Positions 1 to 8,077 of a DNA stretch of 64,000 nt are shown here, in pieces. The position numbers and the translations under genes were made by a program. Source of the stretch: CAZRCZ01 sp964598765 (GTDB lineage Bacteria > Sumerlaeota > Sumerlaeia > MVZB01 > JAJFLK01); NCBI GenBank assembly GCA_964598765.1, contig CAZRCZ010000010.1, positions 62,001 through 126,000 on the forward strand, read 5' to 3'. The notes under the pieces are model-generated. The model did no database searches and was not told where the DNA came from. It saw nothing but the letters and a program-made list of their open reading frames with translations. The first letter of the stretch is position 1. Every line of letters starts with the position of its first letter.

Positions 1-170
1 AATTTCAGGCGAAGAATTTGCTCAATCCGATGATTCAAACCGTTTACCGATCCCAATACATCGGTCCGGACGTCACCAAAAGCTCCTACCAGAAGGGCAT
101 GGAATTCACCTTGGGGTTCAGCTACACGTTCGGACCCGCGCATAAAAAATCTCAAACCACAGAAAAATAA
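1..170 (+). CDS. TonB-dependent receptor, C-terminal end (partial)
   Basis: Only the last 55 codons lie in the window, read in the frame that starts at base 3 and stops at TAA 168-170. The residues run from FQAKNLLNP through YQKGMEFTLGFSYTFGP and then a short charged tail. The KNLLNP word and an aromatic-rich last beta strand are typical of the end of a TonB-dependent outer-membrane receptor barrel. The position directly before a DUF3450-ExbB-ExbD-TonB operon, with an 18-base gap, supports this: it would be the receptor energised by that system. A different outer-membrane beta-barrel protein cannot be excluded because the plug domain is outside the window. Confidence 0.7.
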   Translation, partial: FQAKNLLNPMIQTVYRSQYIGPDVTKSSYQKGMEFTLGFSYTFGPAHKKSQTTEK

Positions 171-187
171 GAACGGAGGCACGAAGG

Positions 188-1018
188 ATGAGGAAAAAAT
201 TGAAAGTTCGGAATCGCTGGAGAGAAGCGGCGCGCTTGTTGTTTTCCGGCGCTTTCTTCGTTGCCATCGGATCAATCGGATTCGGCGAAGACGCCAAAGG
301 AGGGGCGAATGCCGTCGCGTCCGCGCAAACGACCCTCGAGGAAACCCGCCTCAAAATGGAAAAATGGATCGAAACCCAGCAGATCATTTCCAAGGAGAGG
401 AAGGATTGGCAACAAGGCAAGGACATTTTAACCGGACGGCTGGAGCTGGTGAAGAAGGAGATCGCCACGCTGGAAGACAAAATTAAGCAGGCCGAGACCG
501 GAATCGAGGAGGCCAACAAGAAACACAAGGAACTCGACGCCGAGAATGAACAGTTGAAGACCGCCGGCGCGCAGTTGACCGAGAGCGTCGGCGGCATGGA
601 ACGCGAAATCCGGCGGCTTTTCAAGCGTCTTCCCGAACCCGTTCAAACCCGATTGCAACCCCTCTATCAGCGAATTCCAGAAGACCCGGGCAAGACGCGC
701 GTTTCGACGGCGGAACGCTTTCAAAACGTTCTTGGAATTCTCAATGAGGTCAACAAAACCAACAATGAGATTACCGTCAGCTACGAGGTTCACAACCTTG
801 CGGACGGCAAGCCCTCCGAGGTAAAGGCAATTTACGTCGGTCTCGCGCAAGCCTATTACGTGAGCGCGAGGGGCGAGGCGGGAGTGGGTCGTCCCCTCGA
901 TGAGGGATGGAAATGGGAACCGGCCCAAGCCAGCGCGTCTCAAGTCCTGATGGCGCTCGACATTCTGCAAGGCAAACAAAGCCCCGCCTTTGTGCCTTTG
1001 CCGGTGAAAATCAAGTGA
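188..1018 (+). CDS. DUF3450-family periplasmic coiled-coil protein of a TonB system
   Basis: A 276-residue protein with a basic N-terminus and a signal-like hydrophobic segment at about residues 15-33, then a heptad-rich coiled coil (about 45-140) and a globular end with the words ALDILQGKQSPAFVPLPV. This layout and ending fit the DUF3450 family, whose members in gamma-proteobacteria sit in front of TtpC/ExbB-ExbD-TonB operons and are thought to be periplasmic or inner-membrane accessory factors. The gene follows the receptor end by 18 bases and is followed by the TtpC-like gene 8 bases later, so all are probably one transcript. The biochemical role of DUF3450 is not established. Confidence 0.85.
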   Translation: MRKKLKVRNRWREAARLLFSGAFFVAIGSIGFGEDAKGGANAVASAQTTLEETRLKMEKWIETQQIISKERKDWQQGKDILTGRLELVKKEIATLEDKIKQAETGIEEANKKHKELDAENEQLKTAGAQLTESVGGMEREIRRLFKRLPEPVQTRLQPLYQRIPEDPGKTRVSTAERFQNVLGILNEVNKTNNEITVSYEVHNLADGKPSEVKAIYVGLAQAYYVSARGEAGVGRPLDEGWKWEPAQASASQVLMALDILQGKQSPAFVPLPVKIK

Positions 1019-1026
1019 GGATAATC

Positions 1027-2514
1027 ATGAAAAAATTTTTCACCCTGACCATCTGTTTCGTATGCTTCGCATTTGCAGGATTCGTCCAAGCGGCTGACGC
1101 CGCCGGTCAAGCGCCCGAACCCCCGGACAAGGCCACGGGAACCGGAGAGACGATGAATCGCCTTTCGGTTTCGATTGAGAAGGAGCTTGCCAAGAGCACG
1201 CAGGACCTGAGTCAACTGCGGGACCAGATTTCGGCTGAGAAATTGCCGCTCGCGCAGGAACTCACCGCGTCGGAGGAAAAGATCCTCCAGCTTCGGCGGG
1301 AATACGACCGGATCACGCGCCTCGTGGATTCGGGAAATCTGGAGATCACCGTCATCAAAACCGAAATGAAGGCCCGGCAGGATGAATTGGGCTACATCGG
1401 CAATCTTCTCGACGAATACGCGCGCTCGTTCGAATCCAAGGTGAACGTCAGCGAGCTTCAATACGCCGGAGAGGTCCTCGACGCCGCCAAGCAGGCGACG
1501 GAGAACACGACGCTCTCGATGCCTGATAAATTCACCCGCCAGACCGCGCTCGTAAGCGCTTCGGTCAAGCGGTTGTTCGACGCCGTCGGCGGGATGCGTT
1601 TTCCCGGGGTAGGCGTGGACATGCAGGGAGGCGTGCAGGAGGGGCAATTCGCCCTCATCGGTCCGGTCGCGCTCTTCCGCTCGAAGGACGGTAGCGCCGC
1701 CGGTTTGGTGCTTCCGCAAACGGGATCAACCAAACCCCTGATCCGTCCGCTGGAGGGTCCCATGCAAACGGGCATCGCCTCGCTCGTTGAAAAAGGGGAA
1801 GGAGTTCTGCCGCTCGATCCCCTTCGCGGCGGAGCGCTCAAGGCGATGGTTCAGAAGACGAGCCTCGTTCACATTTTCAAGAAGGGGGGGCCGATCATGT
1901 GGCCGCTTCTCTTTATCGCAAGCCTGTCCCTGTTGACTGTCTTGGAGCGACTCTTTTTCCTGCTCAATGAGGGGAGGAAGAGGGATTCCAAAGCGTTGGA
2001 GAAGTTCTTCTCGACGCTCAGCCGAGGGGACTCCGACGCCGCGATTCAAATCAGCAACAAGTCCAAGTTTTACCTTCTGCGCGCGCTGGGATACGCGCTG
2101 ACCCACAAGGAAAAATCCATCGCGAACGCCTTGGTTTACGCGCAGGAGCGCGAAATGAAACGGTTTCGCAGGGGCATCCCCATTCTGGACACGGTCATCA
2201 CTCTCGCGCCCCTGCTCGGCTTGCTGGGAACAGTTACCGGCATGATGGGATCGTTCTCGCTCATCGGCGGCGAGTTGAGCGCGCCGGGAGCGATCACCGG
2301 CGGCATTGCCGAAGCGCTGATCGCCACGGCGTTCGGGCTGGGCATCGCGATCACATCCTTGATTCCCTTCAATTATCTCAACACCAAAATGGAGGAGGCC
2401 CGGATCGAGATCGAAACGGCGGCAACGCAGGTGGAATTGCTCCTCCATCCGGGGGAAATCGCCGAGTCGGCGGCGGCGGAATCCGGTAGTCGCCTCGCCG
2501 AGGTCACGGTCTAA
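1027..2514 (+). CDS. Long MotA/TolQ/ExbB proton-channel protein (TtpC-like)
   Basis: A protein of 495 residues. The start at 1027 was chosen because it gives a clean signal peptide (MKKFFTLTICFVCFAFAGF, then VQA) and lies 8 bases after the previous stop; the open frame itself extends further upstream. Residues about 30-280 are a periplasmic region with coiled-coil character; residues about 295-470 are the ExbB/TolQ channel with three membrane segments and the family signature LGLLGTVTGMMGSFSLIGG. Long ExbB proteins with a periplasmic extension are known as TtpC in the Vibrio TonB2 system, where they work with ExbB-ExbD-TonB. The channel half is very similar to the second ExbB encoded at 3687, indicating an old gene duplication. 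Confidence 0.88.
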   Translation: MKKFFTLTICFVCFAFAGFVQAADAAGQAPEPPDKATGTGETMNRLSVSIEKELAKSTQDLSQLRDQISAEKLPLAQELTASEEKILQLRREYDRITRLVDSGNLEITVIKTEMKARQDELGYIGNLLDEYARSFESKVNVSELQYAGEVLDAAKQATENTTLSMPDKFTRQTALVSASVKRLFDAVGGMRFPGVGVDMQGGVQEGQFALIGPVALFRSKDGSAAGLVLPQTGSTKPLIRPLEGPMQTGIASLVEKGEGVLPLDPLRGGALKAMVQKTSLVHIFKKGGPIMWPLLFIASLSLLTVLERLFFLLNEGRKRDSKALEKFFSTLSRGDSDAAIQISNKSKFYLLRALGYALTHKEKSIANALVYAQEREMKRFRRGIPILDTVITLAPLLGLLGTVTGMMGSFSLIGGELSAPGAITGGIAEALIATAFGLGIAITSLIPFNYLNTKMEEARIEIETAATQVELLLHPGEIAESAAAESGSRLAEVTV

Positions 2515-2528
2515 AGGAGGATCGAACC

Positions 2529-2951
2529 ATGCACGGATCTTCAGGCGGCGGGAACAAGAAGCGTCCCCGAATCGAAATCATTCCCCTCATTGACATCATC
2601 TTTTTCCTCTTGGCGACGTTCATCATGGTCTCGCTTTCCATGACCAAGAATCAGGGGGTTCAGGTCGCGTTGCCGACCGCCGCAAGCGCGTCGGCGCTCG
2701 ATAACCAACAGGAACTTGACAAAGCCGTGACGCTCAGCGTCACCGCCAAGGGAGAAGTTTTTTACAACAAGGAAAAAATCACGCTGGCGCAATTGCCGCT
2801 GAAACTTCAGACCTTCAAGTCCTCCTCGAAGGACCCGAAGGTGATTCTCAACAGCGACGCAGGGGCTGATTTTAAGCACGTCGTCGCCGTTTTGGACGAA
2901 GTCCGCAAAATCGGCATCGCGAAAGTCGGAATCAACACGGACAAAAAATGA
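2529..2951 (+). CDS. exbD: ExbD/TolR biopolymer transport protein
   Basis: A 140-residue protein with the ExbD layout: a short basic cytoplasmic end, one membrane helix (about residues 16-37) carrying the conserved proton-path aspartate in PLIDIIFFLL (Asp22), and a periplasmic domain (45-140) ending in EVRKIGIAKVGINT. A strong Shine-Dalgarno sequence AAAGGAGG at 2513-2520 overlaps the stop codon of the upstream ExbB-like gene and lies 8 bases before the ATG, suggesting translational coupling. It would form the proton-driven motor with the flanking ExbB proteins and power TonB. It is the only ExbD between two ExbB genes here. Confidence 0.93.
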   Translation: MHGSSGGGNKKRPRIEIIPLIDIIFFLLATFIMVSLSMTKNQGVQVALPTAASASALDNQQELDKAVTLSVTAKGEVFYNKEKITLAQLPLKLQTFKSSSKDPKVILNSDAGADFKHVVAVLDEVRKIGIAKVGINTDKK

Positions 2952-2970
2952 GCGCGAACGGGATGACCTC

Positions 2971-3690
2971 ATGAGATTCGGTTGGTTTTTCGGCATTGCC
3001 TGCGCGGTTTTGATTCATGCCGGCGTCATCGCGTTCGGCGGACTCATCGTCGCTCACGGAAAAAAGGACCAAGGCACACTCCAGAAGGTGGAGTTGCTGA
3101 GCGAGAAAGACGCCGAAAAGGAGAAGGAAAAAAAAGAGGAACCCAAGCCGGAACAAAAGGAAGAATTGAAAACGGAAACGGAACAGGCTCCCGACTCGGC
3201 GGAAGTCATCCGTAATCTTGAGGCATCGGCGACGGACAACACGCCCAAATTGGAAGCCGCGAGCCTGAGCGCGATCGAGGCGGCGCTCAGCGGACAGGCC
3301 GGAGAGGGAGGCGATTTTGCCGAAGCGATGAGCTTTGCTTCCGGCGGCAGGATCGGCGGGACGGGCAAGGCGGGCGCGCAGGAGCAAGAGTTGGACAAGG
3401 CGTTCAGTCTGGCTGAAATTGACCAAAAGCCCCGCGCCGTTTTTCAGGCCGCGCCCGTTTATCCCCCCGGCATGAGATCGGTCGAAGGAGTGGTTAACGT
3501 GATTTTCGTCGTGGATGAGCGCGGTAAGGTAATGAACCCGAAAGTCGAGAAGTCCACGCATCGCGAGTTCGAGCGACCGGCGCTCGACGCCGTGAGACAA
3601 TGGAAATTTGAGCCGGCCGTGAAGGGGGGCAAGCGTGTTGCCTGCAAGATGCGCGTTCCCATCCGGTTTCAACCAAGGCAAGGACGATGA
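2971..3690 (+). CDS. tonB: TonB family energy transducer
   Basis: A 239-residue protein with a single N-terminal membrane anchor (residues 3-28), a highly charged Glu/Lys/Pro-rich spacer (about 45-75) and a typical TonB C-terminal domain (about 150-235) with the words APVYPPGMRSVEGVV, ALDAVRQWKFEPA and MRVPIRF. It transmits the energy of the ExbB-ExbD motor to outer-membrane receptors such as the one whose end lies at base 1. It starts 19 bases after exbD and its stop overlaps the start of the second exbB by four bases (ATGA). The spacer is fairly short for TonB, as in the TonB2-type proteins. Confidence 0.92.
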   Translation: MRFGWFFGIACAVLIHAGVIAFGGLIVAHGKKDQGTLQKVELLSEKDAEKEKEKKEEPKPEQKEELKTETEQAPDSAEVIRNLEASATDNTPKLEAASLSAIEAALSGQAGEGGDFAEAMSFASGGRIGGTGKAGAQEQELDKAFSLAEIDQKPRAVFQAAPVYPPGMRSVEGVVNVIFVVDERGKVMNPKVEKSTHREFERPALDAVRQWKFEPAVKGGKRVACKMRVPIRFQPRQGR

Positions 3691-4637
3691 ATTTGAAAGT
3701 CGCCATTCTCTCGTTTCTGATCTTTGCCCCGCTTCTCCTTTGTTCGGCTCAGGGTTTGGACAAACCGATTGCGGTGGAGGATGAAATTGCTTCGAACACA
3801 AAGACCGGCGCGACCGGTGGAATCCAACCGCAGTCGCCGCCCCAAGATGCGCCGAAACAGAACCCGCCGGTGAGCAACGCCGGCATCAAATCCATCGCGG
3901 GTATTCTCCGCAAAGCGGACAAGGCGATCAAAACGAGAGATTTTGACGAACTTGAATCGCTTGTTCGAGACACCAGTTTGATTCCGATTCTCAGGAAGGG
4001 AGGACCGATCATGATTCCGCTTCTGATCGCGTCCATTTTGGCGCTTGGAACAATTTTGGACCGCCTCTTCTTCCTCTTGAATGAAAAACGCAAGCGCGAT
4101 CCGAAAGCCTTGGAGAAATTCCTGAAGGCCGTTTCGGAAGGAGACATGAAGACCGCGAATGGGATCGGCCTGAAGTCAAAATTCTACGTCCTTCGCGCGT
4201 TGAGTTACGGTCTGGCTCACAGCAGGAAATCGCTCACCGGCGCGCTTCTCTATGCTCAGGAACAGGAGATGAAACGGTTCCGGCGCGGCATCTCGGTCTT
4301 GGATACGGTCATCACTCTGGCTCCTCTTCTCGGTTTGCTCGGCACGGTCACCGGGATGATGGGTTCCTTTTCCCTTATCGGCGGCGACCTCGGCGCGCCG
4401 GGCGCGATCACCGGCGGCATCGCGGAGGCGTTGATCGCGACGGCATTCGGTTTGGGTATCGCGATCACGTCGCTGATTCCGTTCAACTATCTGAATACCA
4501 AAATGGAGGACGCGCGTCTGGAAATCGAAACGGCGGCCACGCAATTGCAATTGTTGATGCACCCAAACGCAAAAAAAGTTGAACCCGAGCATGAAGAGTC
4601 AACGAATGGAGAAAAATATGTTCCCCAGCTTGCTTGA
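3687..4637 (+). CDS. exbB: Second MotA/TolQ/ExbB proton-channel protein
   Basis: A 316-residue protein that overlaps the end of tonB by four bases. It has its own signal peptide (residues 1-22, ending in CSAQG), a periplasmic extension of about 85 residues, and the three-helix ExbB channel (about 105-290) with LGLLGTVTGMMGSFSLIGG and the ATAFGLGIAITSLIPFNYL helix. The channel is closely similar to that of the longer protein at 1027, whereas the N-terminal extensions differ. Ordinary ExbB proteins have no cleavable signal peptide of this kind, so both ExbB proteins here have the TtpC-like topology. Two paralogues could form a mixed ring or serve different receptors; this is inference. Confidence 0.9.
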   Translation: MNLKVAILSFLIFAPLLLCSAQGLDKPIAVEDEIASNTKTGATGGIQPQSPPQDAPKQNPPVSNAGIKSIAGILRKADKAIKTRDFDELESLVRDTSLIPILRKGGPIMIPLLIASILALGTILDRLFFLLNEKRKRDPKALEKFLKAVSEGDMKTANGIGLKSKFYVLRALSYGLAHSRKSLTGALLYAQEQEMKRFRRGISVLDTVITLAPLLGLLGTVTGMMGSFSLIGGDLGAPGAITGGIAEALIATAFGLGIAITSLIPFNYLNTKMEDARLEIETAATQLQLLMHPNAKKVEPEHEESTNGEKYVPQLA

Positions 4638-6051
4638 ATTAGTCGGATCCAGCCGCGTTTCAAAGTCCGTGGCGCTCGGCCTTGCAATCATGGCGATCCA
4701 CGAATTCACCTTGGCCAAAGGGGAAAAGTCTCCCGAGAAGTCGGTCCCGTTGGCGTCCGGCAATCAGGAATTGAACATTTGGAACGACCCCGTCTTTCAG
4801 AAACAATTCGTCGCGAGCTATGGAATTAACTCGGACATCGAGCCGCGGGTCACGCCGGAGGAAGTGGCGATCCTTGAGAAAATCCGGCCTCTGATGCCGG
4901 GCGATCTGAAAAAGGCCGAGGCCACGCTCCAAAAACAAATTAAGCCCGACTCCTCCGCCGTTCTCGATTTCACCCTTGGTAGCATTTACTACCAACAGGA
5001 CAAAATGCCCGATGCTTTGGCAAATTATCGCAAGGCCGTCGCCAAATTTCCGAGTTTTCGGCGGGCTTGGCGCAATCTCGGTCTGATCTATGCCCGGGAC
5101 GCCAAATACGACGACGCCATCGCCGCCTTTACGAAGATGATCGAACTTGGCGGCGGCGATGCTTATTCCTACGGTCTGCTGGGTTTCGCTTATTCCGCCA
5201 AGCAGGATTACCAAGCTTCCGAGGCGGCCTATCGCAATGCGCTCCTTCTGCAACCTGAAAATACGGAATGGCGGCTGGGAGTCACCCGTTGCGTTTTCAA
5301 ACAGCAGAAATTCGAAGACGCGGTCACGTTGCTCGAAGTTCTCATCGCACGTTATCCCGACAAAGCCGATTTCTGGTTGTTGCAGGCGCAAGCCTACCTT
5401 GGAATGAAACAACCGATCAAGGCCGCCGAAGACCTCGAAGCGCTGGATCGCCTCGGCAAGGGGACCGTGGACAGCCTCCACACGCTCGGAGACGTTTACT
5501 TGAATGAGAACTTGATGGACCTCGCCTCCGCCGCGTATGTTCGCGCCATTGACGTGGATTCCAAACAATCTCTCGCGCGGCCCCTGCGTTCCGCCGAGAT
5601 GCTGGCGGGGCGCGGCGCGCTTCCCCAATCGCGCAAACTCACGACGCATATTCAAGAAGTATGGAAGGACCGGATGGAGGAAGCCGACCGGCGAAAATTG
5701 CTCAAACTCGAAGCGCGCCTGAGCATGGCGGACGGATCAAGCTCGCAGGAAACTGCGGGCGTCTTGGAAGAGATCATCAAGCTGGATCCGCTCGACGGCG
5801 AAGCGCTGATGCTACTGGGCCAGCACTACTCACGGCGGAATGAGCCTGATCGCGCAATCTTTTACTACGAACGGGCCGAGAGCATTGAGAGTTATGAAGC
5901 CAACGCCAAAATCCGACACGCCCAAACCTTGGTGAGCATGGGGCGCTACGGCGACGCTGTTCCCCTGCTCCGCAGGGCGCAGGAAATCAAACCGCGCGAT
6001 GACGTCGCCCAATATCTCAGTCAGGTTGAGCGGATCGCAAAGACCCGATAA
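4618..6051 (+). CDS. Tetratricopeptide-repeat protein of the TonB operon
   Basis: A protein of 477 residues made largely of TPR units (about residues 95-475; words such as AWRNLGLIYARDAKYDDAI and AYSYGLLGFAYSAKQDY). I chose ATG 4618 because GGAG at 4608-4611 lies six bases upstream; the gene then overlaps the second exbB by 20 bases. In-frame ATGs at 4591 and 4606 are alternatives. A weakly hydrophobic segment near residues 15-30 (VALGLAIMAIHEFTLAKG) may be a signal sequence. TPR proteins close many TtpC/TonB2-type operons and are thought to be periplasmic partners of the complex; the exact role is not known. Confidence 0.85.
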   Translation: MFPSLLELVGSSRVSKSVALGLAIMAIHEFTLAKGEKSPEKSVPLASGNQELNIWNDPVFQKQFVASYGINSDIEPRVTPEEVAILEKIRPLMPGDLKKAEATLQKQIKPDSSAVLDFTLGSIYYQQDKMPDALANYRKAVAKFPSFRRAWRNLGLIYARDAKYDDAIAAFTKMIELGGGDAYSYGLLGFAYSAKQDYQASEAAYRNALLLQPENTEWRLGVTRCVFKQQKFEDAVTLLEVLIARYPDKADFWLLQAQAYLGMKQPIKAAEDLEALDRLGKGTVDSLHTLGDVYLNENLMDLASAAYVRAIDVDSKQSLARPLRSAEMLAGRGALPQSRKLTTHIQEVWKDRMEEADRRKLLKLEARLSMADGSSSQETAGVLEEIIKLDPLDGEALMLLGQHYSRRNEPDRAIFYYERAESIESYEANAKIRHAQTLVSMGRYGDAVPLLRRAQEIKPRDDVAQYLSQVERIAKTR

Positions 6052-6102
6052 AATCTTAGGAAGCTACTCGCCATGGATCAAAACGTAAGGGAAGGGAATA
6101 CA

Positions 6103-6672
6103 ATGAAAATCAACGACATTCAGGACCACGGAAATTCCAAGCGCGGCCGCGCGCTTTCATTTTTCGATTGGACCACAAGACTTGGCGTCCTTGTTGTTTT
6201 AACGGCGATCTTGATCGCGGCGGCGACCCCTCCCCCGGCCCCTCGAATCGGGGTCGTGGATTCCAAGCAGATCACCGCTGAATCCAAAACCATTAGGGCG
6301 ATGATCGGCGACGCGGCCCGCAAGGCTGAGGAACTTCGCGGCGAATTGCAAAAGAGCAAAGCCGAACTCACGGATCGAATTGACGCCTACACGCGCCAGA
6401 AGAGCGTCCTTGCCGCCGACGAGAAAAAACGGCGGGAGGACGCCATTCAACAACTCAGCGACGAGATTGAAGTGCTCGATTTTCGACTTGGCAGGGAGAT
6501 CAAGAAATCGCAAGAAGGCATGGTCGGCCCCATGAGCGAGAAGGTCAGAGGGGCAATCAAGGAGGTGTCAACCAAGCTTGGCTTGACGGTGGTTCTGACC
6601 ACGCAGGACGTCGTCTATTATGACGCCGCGATTGACGTCACCTCGCAGGTGATTGAGAAGCTCGACAGCTAA
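6103..6672 (+). CDS. OmpH/Skp-family periplasmic chaperone-like protein
   Basis: A protein of 189 residues. ATG 6103 is preferred over ATG 6073 because GGGAAGGG lies six bases before it. A membrane or signal segment (about residues 27-45, VLVVLTAILIAAATPP) precedes the sequence RIGVVDSKQI, which is the characteristic first strand of Skp/OmpH proteins, followed by a long charged coiled coil (about 75-140) and a C-terminal strand region LGLTVVLTTQDVVYYD. Skp-type proteins hold unfolded outer-membrane proteins in the periplasm. It lies 51 bases after the TPR gene and may be the last gene of the TonB operon, an unusual place for this family. Confidence 0.8.
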   Translation: MKINDIQDHGNSKRGRALSFFDWTTRLGVLVVLTAILIAAATPPPAPRIGVVDSKQITAESKTIRAMIGDAARKAEELRGELQKSKAELTDRIDAYTRQKSVLAADEKKRREDAIQQLSDEIEVLDFRLGREIKKSQEGMVGPMSEKVRGAIKEVSTKLGLTVVLTTQDVVYYDAAIDVTSQVIEKLDS

Positions 6673-6883
6673 GCGAATCGAACGGGCTTGTCAGACGAAC
6701 TTCAGCATGCCGCCTTCATAGCAAGGTTACAGCAATGCGATGACTGAACAAAACGAACCAGCCGGTCGCCCGCGTATAAATCTATTTCTAACCTAACTCT
6801 CGTTAGCAGTTTGCAATCCCGCGCCAAAATTGGAAGTGATGTGTAGTTCATTGAAGTTTTGTTAGCATGAGGTTAAGAGCGCG

Positions 6884-7180
6884 ATGCCCCCGAAGGTCAC
6901 CCCAAAAGCGATTGAACGGATCTATCGCCGGGAGAGAGAGAGGACTCTGACCGTCCTCCTGCGCATCACGTGTGACCTCGACTTGGCCGAGGACGCCCTG
7001 CATGAGAGTTTTGAGGCGGCGCTCGATATCTGGCCCAAGAGAGGATTTCCGAGAAACCCATCGGGGTGGATTTCGAAGGTAGCCCATAACTATCTGCGCC
7101 GGGCGCCACGCGACGCAACTGCACACCGGTTGCAAGTCCATGAGGAAGGAGGAAAACAAGGAAGAAGGGAGAAAGACTAA
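6884..7180 (+). pseudogene. ECF RNA polymerase sigma factor, N-terminal fragment
   Basis: An open frame of 98 codons. Residues about 8-72 match the region 2 of ECF sigma factors of the long SigJ/ECF42-like type (IERIYRRERERTLTVLLRIT, DLDLAEDALHESFEAALDIW, GFPRNPSGWISKVAHNYLRR). Family members are usually about 400 residues long, with region 4 and a C-terminal TPR-like part; here similarity stops after residue 72 and the rest (APRDATAHRLQVHEEG) looks random. No continuation is visible downstream before the convergent acyltransferase gene. It is best read as a truncated relic, though expression of a short protein is not excluded. Confidence 0.7.
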
Positions 7181-7198
7181 AGTTCCGGCAAGGACCAG

Positions 7199-8077
7199 TC
7201 AGTGATTTTCTGAAGCGATCGGCGACGAATGTCCCAGCGGCAGACCGGCCAGCGCGGCAACCTCGCGCCGAAGGGCATTGCGGAATTCCTTTCGACAGAC
7301 TCCGTTCGATTGCAATGCCGGGCCAAAAATAATCTCAACCCCAATCCCGCGGAATCCCAGAAAGCGGATCAGATGCGGAAGGAACCGGTGGTTTTTCCAG
7401 TAGGCGATGTCCTCCTCGATGACAACTTTTGGATCTTCGGCAATCCACCGAATCGCCACGGGAGCAACCGGAGCTTTCGCGTCAACGGCAGGTTGAAGCA
7501 GAGATGCGCTAAATGGAAGAACGCGGTCGCCGCCGCTGGAGGTCCCTTCGAGGAACACACAGACCGATTGACCCGCCTGAAGACGTGATTTGATTTCATC
7601 GTTGACCCCGATTAAACCGCGTCCGGCGCGACGCTCAACCATGGGTTGGTCAAACACCTTCATCAACGCGCCGGCCAACGGCCAATCGGCGATTTCGGAT
7701 TTGGGCACGAAAAAACAGGGAAGGATCGAATTGAGGACCAGCGCATCGGCGTAACTCATGTGATTGGGCGCGAGCAAGACGCCGTTGCGGGGAAGTTCGC
7801 CACGCCGGACGACGCTGATCCCTGCAACGGCGCATCCGAGCCGCGCCATCCGTTCTCCCCAAAAAGTCGCAAGGGCAAATCGGTTTCGTTTATCTTTTTT
7901 GAGCAACCGCGCGACGATTAAGATCATCGAGAAGCCAAATCCGACTGCAATGATGCCAATCAAGCGAAGAACCGCGAGAATCAAATTGGAGGACGCGCGG
8001 TCCGAGCAATCGCCAATAATTTTCGTCTCAGCCCCGGCGTCGGCCAAATCCAAGGTTTGGATTGAAATATCCTTCAA
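7199..8077 (-). CDS. 1-acyl-glycerol-3-phosphate acyltransferase-like, probable OlsA/PlsC
   Basis: A 292-residue membrane-associated acyltransferase. One hydrophobic segment lies at about residues 33-57. The acyltransferase signature HX4D is NHMSYAD (His106, Asp111), and the second motif EGT is at 178-180. The family transfers acyl chains to lysophospholipids or lyso-ornithine lipid. The start overlaps the stop of the upstream olsB-like gene by four bases, so the two are co-translated. This pairing, OlsB then OlsA, is the usual arrangement for ornithine lipid synthesis, so I infer that the second acyl chain is added by this protein; a general PlsC role is possible. Confidence 0.85.
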   Translation of the reverse strand: MKDISIQTLDLADAGAETKIIGDCSDRASSNLILAVLRLIGIIAVGFGFSMILIVARLLKKDKRNRFALATFWGERMARLGCAVAGISVVRRGELPRNGVLLAPNHMSYADALVLNSILPCFFVPKSEIADWPLAGALMKVFDQPMVERRAGRGLIGVNDEIKSRLQAGQSVCVFLEGTSSGGDRVLPFSASLLQPAVDAKAPVAPVAIRWIAEDPKVVIEEDIAYWKNHRFLPHLIRFLGFRGIGVEIIFGPALQSNGVCRKEFRNALRREVAALAGLPLGHSSPIASENH

